This document shows, piece after piece, positions 53,001-59,131 of a DNA stretch of 59,131 bases (the first letter of the stretch is position 1; every line of letters begins with the position of its first letter). The stretch is from JBFMFR01 sp040752025 (GTDB lineage: Bacteria; Chloroflexota; Anaerolineae; Anaerolineales; UBA4823), in assembly GCA_040752025.1 (NCBI GenBank), contig JBFMFR010000044.1, positions 1 to 59,131 on the forward strand, in the 5' to 3' direction. A program made the position numbers and the translations under genes. The notes under the pieces were generated by a model that worked only from the letters and a program-made list of their open reading frames with translations, had not been told where the DNA came from and did not search any database.

Positions 53001-53996
53001 ATCCGCAACGCCCGCCTGCACAATCTGAAAAATATCGATGCTCGCTTTCCCCTGGGCGCCTTAGTGTGCATTACAGGCGTCAGCGGTTCCGGCAAGAGCA
53101 GCCTGATCGCCCAGACTCTGCACCCGGCTCTATCCCGCTTGCTGCACAACGCCCAGAGCGTTCCCGGCCCGCACGACAGCATCGAGGGCCTGGAACAAAT
53201 CGATAAAGTCATCAATATCACGCAGGATCCCATCGGACGCAACCCGCGCTCTAACCCGGGCACCTATGTGGGCGTGTTGAGCGCTATCCGCCAGGTTTTC
53301 GCCGCCACGCCCGAAGCGCGCGCCCTGGGTTACGCTGCCGGCCGCTTCAGCTTCAACGTCAAGGGTGGGCGCTGCGAAGAATGCCAGGGTTACGGCTTCA
53401 AAAAGGTCGAGATGCATTTCCTGCCCGATGTATGGGTCAAATGCAAGGCCTGCGAAGGCCGCCGCTTCAACCACCAGACCCTGGGCATTTCCTTCAAAGG
53501 CAAGAATATTGCCGATGTGCTGGATATGGATGTGCAGGAAGCCCTGGATTTTTTCCAGAACTTTCCTGACATCCGCCGCATCTTACAGACCCTGCACGAT
53601 GTTGGTCTGGATTACATCAAGCTTGGTCAATCCGCCCTCACTCTCAGCGGCGGCGAAGCCCAGCGCGTCAAGCTGGCCAAGGAGCTGAGCCGAGTTGCCA
53701 CCGGCCGCACCATCTACTTCCTGGATGAGCCTACTACCGGCCTACATTTTGCCGATATCCAGCGCCTGCTGGATGTGCTTCACCGCCTGACTGATGCCGG
53801 CAACACCGTCATCATCATCGAACACAACCTGGATGTGATCAAAACGGCCGACTGGGTGATCGATTTGGGACCTGAAGGCGGCGAGAAGGGCGGCTACATC
53901 GTAGCCGAAGGCAGCCCCGAACAGGTGGCGAAGGTAGAAACCAGCTACACAGGCCAATTCTTGAAAGAAATCCTCGGAGGGAAAACCCATGATTGA
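50037..53996 (+). CDS. uvrA: Transglutaminase-like domain fused to excinuclease UvrA
   Basis: 1319 residues; UvrA is normally 940-970. Residues 1-350 are a transglutaminase-like protein: C97 in GVCRDFAVLH, H135 in YDHWISEYW and D152 in WVLTDPQID form the Cys-His-Asp triad, and the following part (IRGNLLHDFQALNKTEL) matches the C-terminal region of stand-alone bacterial transglutaminase-like proteins. UvrA begins at MGDIIVRGARQHNLKN (M355, nt 51099) and is complete: Walker A GVSGSGKSS (385-393), zinc site CPDC...CDEC, LSGGEGQR, ILDEPSIGLH; second half GVSGSGKSS, CEEC...CKAC, LSGGEAQR, FLDEPTTGLH. UvrA finds DNA damage for UvrBC repair. No stop or start separates the two parts. Confidence 0.9.
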   Translation: MPPIQAYYSSHSPITDPGPYAYLYENLPDSPAELANVVQGLLIHKLNVEHYKISLSSVQRAEWHLRTVQQRLAGIQSLDSAPLSEPRPPALRQVGVCRDFAVLHVSLLRHKGIPARMRVGFAKYLDPRGPYRYDHWISEYWDAGLGCWVLTDPQIDDLQRQLFELDAANVDVNDLERDRDFFLAGSAWKLCRAGLDKSLLFRFSGEWKGMPCIRGNLLHDFQALNKTELHVTDYWDDLGIKAETSLTIEDKALLDHIAGLTLDAEESFDELRVLFDNLPRTQRIFAKLRLLGVIEDVQLATPADLQPSGMDRLAALSRAADAQPLATPAPPGEYLPYELPSDHPARTQSAVAPGMGDIIVRGARQHNLKNITVHIPRHKLVVITGVSGSGKSSLAFDTIYAEGQRRYVESLSSFARQFMGQMEKPLVDQITGLSPSIAIEQKTISRNPRSTVGTVTEILDYLRVLFARLGTPHCPQCGRAVQPQSAQQISNQLAQLPPGTRFQLLAPIARNRKGTYASTLKQAIKDGYTRARLNSQVYDLAEGIPELDKNKKHNIELVIDRLVVPDGPLPAHRLPGDRSDFTTRLMDSVETTLKTGHGLLMVDLGHETITLSEHNACPDCEISFPKLEPHLFSFNSPLGMCDECNGLGIKLQVDPDLIIEHPECSLLDGASRWYRDLRKKGDGAWQVRNLSAIADHYGVNIEQPWNALPEQFRHVILYGSGGEKVHFEYEVENDNGSWRGESVREVKGIIYHINRLFRQTKSEYTRRWYMSFMSQLPCPKCSGERLNAEARLVTVAGKRLPEITAWSIAALHEWVGELPNHISEEQRQIGLELINEIRQRLGFIRNVGLHYLNLDRPAPTLSGGEGQRIRLASQIGSGLVGVLYILDEPSIGLHTRDHRALLDTLTQLRDTGNTVLVVEHDETTMRTADWIIDLGPGPGILGGELVAAGTPEELVLNPDSLTGRYLSGELAVTAPNGRSRRKPSGWLTIRNARLHNLKNIDARFPLGALVCITGVSGSGKSSLIAQTLHPALSRLLHNAQSVPGPHDSIEGLEQIDKVINITQDPIGRNPRSNPGTYVGVLSAIRQVFAATPEARALGYAAGRFSFNVKGGRCEECQGYGFKKVEMHFLPDVWVKCKACEGRRFNHQTLGISFKGKNIADVLDMDVQEALDFFQNFPDIRRILQTLHDVGLDYIKLGQSALTLSGGEAQRVKLAKELSRVATGRTIYFLDEPTTGLHFADIQRLLDVLHRLTDAGNTVIIIEHNLDVIKTADWVIDLGPEGGEKGGYIVAEGSPEQVAKVETSYTGQFLKEILGGKTHD

Positions 53997-54205
53997 AATG
54001 CCCGAAGCCACTACACTTGCAAACCAGATGAACGCCGTCCTGGTTGGTAAAACTTTTGCCCGCTTTGCGCGCGGCAGCCTGAGACACAAATTCCTGTGGC
54101 TCAACCGCCCAGACGAAGATTTCCAGGCCATCCTGTAGCACCCCCATCCAAAAGATCCAATACCTTGGCGGGGCGTGTTACTTCTGCTCGAACTGCCAGG
54201 CATAG
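53989..54205 (+). pseudogene. Internally deleted Fpg/Nei-type DNA glycosylase
   Basis: The ATG at 53989 overlaps the uvrA stop by 8 nt and follows GGAGGG. It codes 49 residues that match the N-terminus of an Fpg/Nei glycosylase (MIEMPEATTLANQM; catalytic Pro-Glu after processing would be affected by the extra residues typical of this subgroup) and then stops with TAG at 54136-54138. Five bases on, in another register, PIQKIQYLGGACYFCSNCQ (54143-54202) is the C-terminal zinc-finger end of the same enzyme. About 200 codons between are missing. The product cannot be active. Confidence 0.75.
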
Positions 54206-54314
54206 GATATCTGCTCCGCCAGCCGCGCTCGCACAGGCCGCTATTCAGGCGGGGTTCGCTCGCCTCGAACAAAGACTCATCCTGGAAAGTTGCGTAATTT
54301 GATAAAATTAGGCC

Positions 54315-55589
54315 ATGCAGCTAGAAAATAACAGCCGGGTGGCGATTATTGGGGGTGGGCCAGCAGGGAGTTTTACCGCATTGCACCTGCAGCGATTCGC
54401 TGCGCATGCCGGCCTGAGGCTCGAGATCGCCATCTTCGAGTTACGGGATTTCAGCCGCCCAGGGCCAAGAGGTTGCAACAAGTGCGCTGGGATCATTTCG
54501 TCGAAAACCGTACACAACTTGATCGCGCTAGGGCTGAGTTTCCCTGATGGAATCATCCTGGCAGAACTCAACTCCTACGTTCTACACCTGGATCAAAATG
54601 AACTGCTCATCGAACAGCCTGACCCAGATCGACGTATTGTCAGCGTTTACCGGGGAAGCGGCCCCCGCCTGGGAACACACCCCCCACCCATATCTTTCGA
54701 TGGATGGTTGATAGCACAGGCCCAGGCCCGCGGCGCCACCCTGTACCCTGAGCGGGTCATCGCAATACGAGCTGGGCCCCGCCGCCATACAATCGTTACT
54801 GCGCAGCGAGCGTTCGAAGCCGATCTGGTCATCCTGGCCACAGGCATCAACAGCTCTGCCCCACTGGACCCGGGCTGGCAATATCGCCCGCCTCGTTCCA
54901 TGGTGATGGCCCAGGATGAAATCCTCCTACCTACAACGCTGGAAAAGGGGCATGTACACGTCTTTTTTGCTCCTCCAAGTGGGATGATATTCGGCGGCCT
55001 GATTCCCAAAGGGCGCTATGCCAACATTTCTCTCTTAGGGCACAAACTACCTCCCAGGGCAATCGCCGAATTCCTGAAGGAGCATGAAACTACTTTATTC
55101 TCGCAGGATACACCTACATTGTGCGGGTGTACACCTCGCATCGTTACGGCTCCGGCAACCGGCTATTATGCAGACCGCATGGTCGCTGTAGGGGATTGCG
55201 CTGTAACGCGGCTGTACAAGGATGGAATTGGTTCGGCTTACGTTACCGCCGAAGCGGCAGCCCGCACCGCCGTTGAAATGGGCATCAGCGCGCGCCATTT
55301 TTCTGTAGGTTATCGTTCCGTTTGCCACAGAATCGCCAGGGACAACCACTACGGACACCTGCTTTTCTGGCTGTGGGGCCTGGCTCGCCGCTCGCCCGCG
55401 CTGGTAAGCGCCTGGCAGAAGGCTGTCCTGCGAGAAAAGGACCTGCCTGCAAGCGATCAAATCTATCACCGCGTGCTATGGGGGATGTTTACCGGGGATG
55501 AATCTTACCGGCAGATTTTCTGGCTTATGATCGGCCGGGCGGCCACACACTTGTTTTGGGACACCATAAAAGCATGGAGGCAGAAATGA
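54315..55589 (+). CDS. Geranylgeranyl-reductase-like FAD oxidoreductase
   Basis: 424 residues. N-terminal FAD motif VAIIGGGPAGSFTALHL (9-25), the family cysteine segment RGCNKCAGIIS, a middle ATGINS strand, and the second FAD contact VAVGDCAVTRLYKDGIGSAY near residue 300. This group includes reductases that saturate isoprenoid chains of archaeal-type or quinone lipids and other flavin monooxygenase relatives. The C-terminus is amphipathic (FWLWGLARRS), suggesting membrane contact. It is coupled by ATGA to a second member of the family; the pair may act on one lipid. Substrate unknown. A TAAAAT box 7 nt before the ATG may be its promoter. Confidence 0.78.
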   Translation: MQLENNSRVAIIGGGPAGSFTALHLQRFAAHAGLRLEIAIFELRDFSRPGPRGCNKCAGIISSKTVHNLIALGLSFPDGIILAELNSYVLHLDQNELLIEQPDPDRRIVSVYRGSGPRLGTHPPPISFDGWLIAQAQARGATLYPERVIAIRAGPRRHTIVTAQRAFEADLVILATGINSSAPLDPGWQYRPPRSMVMAQDEILLPTTLEKGHVHVFFAPPSGMIFGGLIPKGRYANISLLGHKLPPRAIAEFLKEHETTLFSQDTPTLCGCTPRIVTAPATGYYADRMVAVGDCAVTRLYKDGIGSAYVTAEAAARTAVEMGISARHFSVGYRSVCHRIARDNHYGHLLFWLWGLARRSPALVSAWQKAVLREKDLPASDQIYHRVLWGMFTGDESYRQIFWLMIGRAATHLFWDTIKAWRQK

Positions 55590-56860
55590 AAGAGCGCGGC
55601 TTAGGGCCCCTGCAATCAGGCGGTAAGGTTGTCGTTATCGGAGGAGGCCCAGGCGGAGCTGCTACCGCCATCGCGCTGAAGCAAAGCGGACGCGCCTTAG
55701 GGCGCCAAGTCCGTGTGGTGGTTGTGGAGGAGAAGCACTTTGCCGGTGAACAACATTACAACCAATGCGCCGGCGTGCTTTCCCCTCCCATTGCCGAGTT
55801 GGTAGAACGCGATCTGGGCATACCCTTCCCATACCACCTCGCCCAGCGCTCCATTACTGGCTACGTACTCCACACTGCCCGGCGGCAAATTGTTCTGGAT
55901 GGTGATACAGAGCCATCACTTGCCTTGCGCCGGGTGCAGTTTGACGCCTATATGCTAGACATTGCCCAACAGCATGGAGTCGAGGTGCAGAGCGCCCGAG
56001 TCACTGATCTGGAATTTCACGCCGATGAGGTTATCGTTTATACCAGCAGTCTCCCCCTGCAAGCCGATGTAGTCGTCGGCGCCTTCGGGATGGATGAAGG
56101 CGCAGCCGCTCTTTTTTCCCGCACCGTTAACTACCGCCCACCTGCCACGTTGAGTTCGATCGTCACAAAGTACCATCCTGGAGAAGAAGGCATGGCAGCT
56201 TTCGGCGACCGCATCCACGCTTTTCTACCCCCTACCCCACACATTGAATTCGCCGCTGTCACACCCAAAGGCAATCACCTCACCATCAATGCAGCCGGTG
56301 CAACCATCGACATAGAACTGGTAAGAGCCTTCTTATCTGCCCCCTATGTGCAAAGCATCCTGCCCAGGATTGCAGAAGCGGGCAGCCTGCATCTCAAGGA
56401 TCTACACTACTTCAAGGGTCATTTTCCGCGCGGGTTGGCGCACAACTTTACAGGTGAGCGCTTCGTAATGGTAGGCGATGCAGCCGGGTTGGTGCGGGCG
56501 TTCAAAGGCAAGGGAGTGACTTCTGCCATTCAGACCGGAACTCGAGCTGCCCAAACCATCTTGTGCCAGGGCATTTCAGCCAGCGCTTTTCAAGCCTATC
56601 GCACTGCCAATCGTGACATCACCGAAGATCTACCCTACGGCCGTGCCATGCGCATCCTGACAATTCTGGCATCAAAACTTGGCCTGATGGATATCGCCCT
56701 TTTAGCAGCCGCTCGCGACCCCGGGCTGCGCCAGGCGCTCTTCGATGCAGTATCCGCTCACCGCTCTTATCAGCAAGTGATTCGCAATGGGCTTACCTTA
56801 GCATCATTACGGGCGTTAACTGGAGCCCTGGCGCAGGTAATCAGATCTAAAGAGCGTTAG
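55586..56860 (+). CDS. Second geranylgeranyl-reductase-like FAD oxidoreductase
   Basis: 424 residues from the ATG at 55586, which overlaps the previous stop as ATGA and has GGAGG 5 nt upstream; an in-frame TTG at 55556 lies inside the previous gene. FAD motif VVVIGGGPGGAATAIAL, the family segment HYNQCAGVLSPP, and the C-terminal contact VMVGDAAGLVRAFKGKG. Same fold as its neighbour with low overall similarity, so not a recent duplicate. Likely acts with it on an isoprenoid or quinone substrate. Confidence 0.78.
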   Translation: MKERGLGPLQSGGKVVVIGGGPGGAATAIALKQSGRALGRQVRVVVVEEKHFAGEQHYNQCAGVLSPPIAELVERDLGIPFPYHLAQRSITGYVLHTARRQIVLDGDTEPSLALRRVQFDAYMLDIAQQHGVEVQSARVTDLEFHADEVIVYTSSLPLQADVVVGAFGMDEGAAALFSRTVNYRPPATLSSIVTKYHPGEEGMAAFGDRIHAFLPPTPHIEFAAVTPKGNHLTINAAGATIDIELVRAFLSAPYVQSILPRIAEAGSLHLKDLHYFKGHFPRGLAHNFTGERFVMVGDAAGLVRAFKGKGVTSAIQTGTRAAQTILCQGISASAFQAYRTANRDITEDLPYGRAMRILTILASKLGLMDIALLAAARDPGLRQALFDAVSAHRSYQQVIRNGLTLASLRALTGALAQVIRSKER

Positions 56861-56879
56861 CCAACCCACTCGCACAATT

Positions 56880-59069
56880 ATGTTTGTCCATTTGCACGCC
56901 CATTCCACTTACAGCTTCCTCGAAAGCCTGGCATCCCCTGCTGAGCTGGCCCAGGCCGCTGCCCGCTTCGAGATGCCCGCCCTGGCCCTCACAGATCACC
57001 TTGGCCTGACTGGCGCCATCGAGTTTTACGATGCCTGCCAGGAAGCCGGAGTCAAACCCATCCTGGGTCTGGAGTTGGATGTAACGCTTCCAACTGGCCT
57101 GTCATCCCTAGAACCCAGGGGCGGCCGGTTGGCGCTTCTCGCCGCCGATCTTTCCGGTTGGCGCAGCCTGTGCCGGTTGAGCAGCGCAATGTTGGCCGAA
57201 TCGCCCGGTCCCGAAGCTCCCCTGCCTTTCGAGCGCCTGGTTCAAGAAAGCCAGGGCCTGATCTGCCTGTCCGGCGGCAGAAATGGTTGGATCGCCCACC
57301 TGCTGCACGATCGACACCAGGCCGCCGCCCGCGCTTGCCTGGAACACCTGCACAGCGCTTTCCCCGGTCGCTTGTACCTCGAATTGAACCTGCATACTCC
57401 CCAGGATCGAACCTCGGTAGATACACTGGCTACCCTGGCGGAGGCGCTGCATCTGGCTTTAGTAGCCGCCCACAGCCTGTATTACCTCACTCCCGAACAG
57501 GCTGCCCTGCAGCGCACCCTGGCGGCCATGCGCCTGAACATCCCACTGCAAACCCTGCCCGAATCCGCTTCAGCCCCGCCTGCCGCTTACTTCACTGCGC
57601 CAGCAGAGATGACAGCCCGCTTCGCTGCTTTCCCCGCCGCGCTGGCCGCCACCCTGGAAATCTCCGAGCGCTGCCAGCTCGAGCTGCCCCTTGGGAAGCC
57701 TCGCTTTCCTGCCATCGATCTCTCGCCCCAGCAAACCCCTATCCAGGTACTGCGTCACCGGGCCCAATCAGGCGCTCTGCGGTTGTATGGCGAAATGACC
57801 CCCGCGATCCAATCCCGGCTGGACCACGAACTGGCGGTCATCGATGATCTGGGATACGCCTCGCTCTTTCTGATCGTCGAAGAAATCCTGGAGTTCGCTT
57901 ACCAGCGCGGCGTACCGATCTCCTCGCGCGGCTCGGCTGCCTCGTCCCTCGTAGCCCACTGCCTGGGCATCACTTCCCCTGATCCGTTGCGCCTGAACCT
58001 GTACTTTGAACGCTTCTTGAACCCCGCCCGCGCCACGCCGCCGGATATCGACACCGACCTGTGTTCTCGCCGCCGCGACCAGGTGATCGACTTCGTCTAC
58101 CGCCGCTACGGGCACGAACGCGTTGCTATGGTCTGCACCATCAGCCGCTTGCGCTCCCGCTCGGCTTTGCGCGAAGTTGCAAAAGCCCACGGCCTGCCGC
58201 CCTCCGAAGTAAGCCGCCTGGCCGAAAGCCTGCCCCACCGCTGGTATGGCCCGCCCGAGCGCCACGCCGCCCCTGCTGAGCCCTTTGCTGAGTTATCTGA
58301 GCGCTACCCGGATCCTGCTTACCAGGCTGTATTTCGAGACGCGGCCGCCTTGCTCGGATTACCGCGCCATCTTTCCATCCACCCAGGCGGCATCGTCATT
58401 GCGCCTGGCCCGCTCACCGACCTGGCCCCCACACAGATGGCTGCCAAAGGCGTGGTGATCACCCAGTTCGACCTGGAGTCGGTTGAACGCCTGGGCCTGG
58501 TCAAGATCGACCTGCTCGGCATCCGCGGCCTGAGCGTCCTGGGAGATGTCGCTGGCTTCATCCACAACCAGCAGCCGGGCACCTACCCCGCTCCACTGAA
58601 AGCCCTGGAGGCCATCCCCGAAGACGATCCACCTACTGCTGAATTGGTGCGCTCTGGCAGCACCATCGGCTGTTTCCAGATCGAAAGCCCCGGCATGCGC
58701 GCCACGCTCAAAGAAATCCAGGCTAGCAGTGTAGACGACATCATGGTCGCCCTGGCTCTCTACCGCCCTGGGCCGCTCACCGGCGGCTTGAAAGACGCCT
58801 TCGTGCGCCGCCATCGCGGCCAGGAACCCGCTGCGCACCTGCATCCTGCCCTGGCCCCATTACTCGAGGACACCTATGGCGTGATCCTTTACCAGGAACA
58901 GGTGCTGCGCATCGCCCACGAACTGGCCGGCTTTAGCCTGGCTGAAGCCGATCTGCTGCGCCGCGCCATGTCCCACTTCGATCCTGGAGAGCAAATGAAA
59001 ACTCTTGTTAGCGCGCCAAACCGATGGGATAGTCATGTTTTCACCGGGATGGCTAAAGGTAACACTTGA
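56880..59069 (+). CDS. DnaE2/ImuC-like DNA polymerase III alpha subunit, C-terminally truncated
   Basis: 729 residues where about 1000-1150 are expected. PHP domain at the N-terminus (VHLHAHSTYS, ALTDHLGL), polymerase palm with RGSAASSLVAH (350-360), PPDIDTDL (catalytic D391 and D393) and VKIDLLGIRG (third Asp, D544). LSIHPGGIVIAPGPL is the DnaE2 form (DnaE1 has HAAG), so a damage-tolerant polymerase is favoured. Homology ends near residue 708 (PGEQMKTL); the last 20 residues are unrelated and the frame stops at 59069. The gene is probably interrupted by an insertion whose body lies beyond the window. No ribosome binding site is visible before the ATG. Confidence 0.8.
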   Translation: MFVHLHAHSTYSFLESLASPAELAQAAARFEMPALALTDHLGLTGAIEFYDACQEAGVKPILGLELDVTLPTGLSSLEPRGGRLALLAADLSGWRSLCRLSSAMLAESPGPEAPLPFERLVQESQGLICLSGGRNGWIAHLLHDRHQAAARACLEHLHSAFPGRLYLELNLHTPQDRTSVDTLATLAEALHLALVAAHSLYYLTPEQAALQRTLAAMRLNIPLQTLPESASAPPAAYFTAPAEMTARFAAFPAALAATLEISERCQLELPLGKPRFPAIDLSPQQTPIQVLRHRAQSGALRLYGEMTPAIQSRLDHELAVIDDLGYASLFLIVEEILEFAYQRGVPISSRGSAASSLVAHCLGITSPDPLRLNLYFERFLNPARATPPDIDTDLCSRRRDQVIDFVYRRYGHERVAMVCTISRLRSRSALREVAKAHGLPPSEVSRLAESLPHRWYGPPERHAAPAEPFAELSERYPDPAYQAVFRDAAALLGLPRHLSIHPGGIVIAPGPLTDLAPTQMAAKGVVITQFDLESVERLGLVKIDLLGIRGLSVLGDVAGFIHNQQPGTYPAPLKALEAIPEDDPPTAELVRSGSTIGCFQIESPGMRATLKEIQASSVDDIMVALALYRPGPLTGGLKDAFVRRHRGQEPAAHLHPALAPLLEDTYGVILYQEQVLRIAHELAGFSLAEADLLRRAMSHFDPGEQMKTLVSAPNRWDSHVFTGMAKGNT

Positions 59070-59131
59070 TGATCATGCCAGTACAAATCCCAGCCGCCAT
59101 TGAGCAACAAAGTGCGCAGAGCAGCCAGAGC
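59000..59131 (+). mobile_element. Possible left end of an element inserted in the polymerase gene
   Basis: From about 59000 the sequence no longer codes for polymerase. After the accidental stop at 59067-59069 an open frame beginning ATGATCATGCCAGTAC runs off the window (MIMPVQIPAAIEQQ). No terminal repeat can be checked because only one end is present. Confidence 0.35.

Noticed and set aside
51099..53996. Separate uvrA gene starting at an internal ATG (51099)
   Set aside because: No ribosome binding site precedes it and the frame is continuous with the transglutaminase part, so a fusion is the simpler reading; internal initiation is not excluded.

Overview
The window looks like chromosomal DNA of an anaerobic or facultative filamentous member of the Chloroflexota (Anaerolineae-like). 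This is an inference from the mixture of genes: many PknB-type kinases and proteins carrying zinc ribbons, an MprF-type lipid lysyltransferase, a reductive-dehalogenase-like ferredoxin protein, paired geranylgeranyl-reductase-like flavoproteins and a fragment of a transposase type common in that phylum. No rRNA or single-copy phylogenetic marker is present to prove it.

Layout. Positions 1-7515 hold ordinary metabolic genes: the edge of a probable transposase, mobA, a universal stress protein, a membrane-anchored methyltransferase, a reductive-dehalogenase-like Fe-S protein, a class V aminotransferase, a lipoprotein, tRNA-Arg(CCT) and a drug/metabolite transporter. At 7729-9252 lies an aromatic amino acid ammonia-lyase whose MIO tripeptide is Ala-Cys-Gly instead of Ala-Ser-Gly.

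Positions 9259-43275 are a 34-kb run of 21 genes, all on the minus strand, and this is the main object of interest. In order of transcription: a zinc-ribbon membrane protein, an FHA protein, a pseudokinase-PP2C fusion, a vWA protein, two zinc-ribbon FHA proteins, a PP2C phosphatase, a kinase with LysM and sulfatase-modifying-factor-like domains, an FHA-FHA-ABC exporter, a DA1-like peptidase, a vWA protein, a kinase, a second pseudokinase-PP2C fusion, a membrane vWA protein, a LamG-like protein, four more kinases and two membrane subtilases. Thirteen of the 21 carry short CxxC...CxxC zinc ribbons at one end, plus the DA1-like protein with LIM-like fingers; wherever membrane topology can be predicted these ribbons lie in the cytoplasm. 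The set contains writer (6 kinases), eraser (3 PP2C), reader (5 FHA domains), scaffold (3 vWA), protease and export modules, so it reads as one large Ser/Thr phosphorylation system that senses outside signals and controls proteolysis and transport. I do not recognise it as a named system.

Positions 43508-49752 hold a 2-hydroxyacid dehydrogenase, a small unknown protein, an MprF-like protein, a 0.7-kb gene-poor stretch with an orphan promoter/hairpin/mini-ORF, a protein made of 29-residue repeats and a DUF2089 regulator preceded by a clean promoter and three palindromic sites spaced exactly 20 bp. Positions 50037-59131 are a plus-strand run: a transglutaminase-UvrA fusion, an internally deleted Fpg/Nei DNA glycosylase, two FAD-dependent reductases, and a DnaE2-like polymerase that loses its C-terminus near the right edge.
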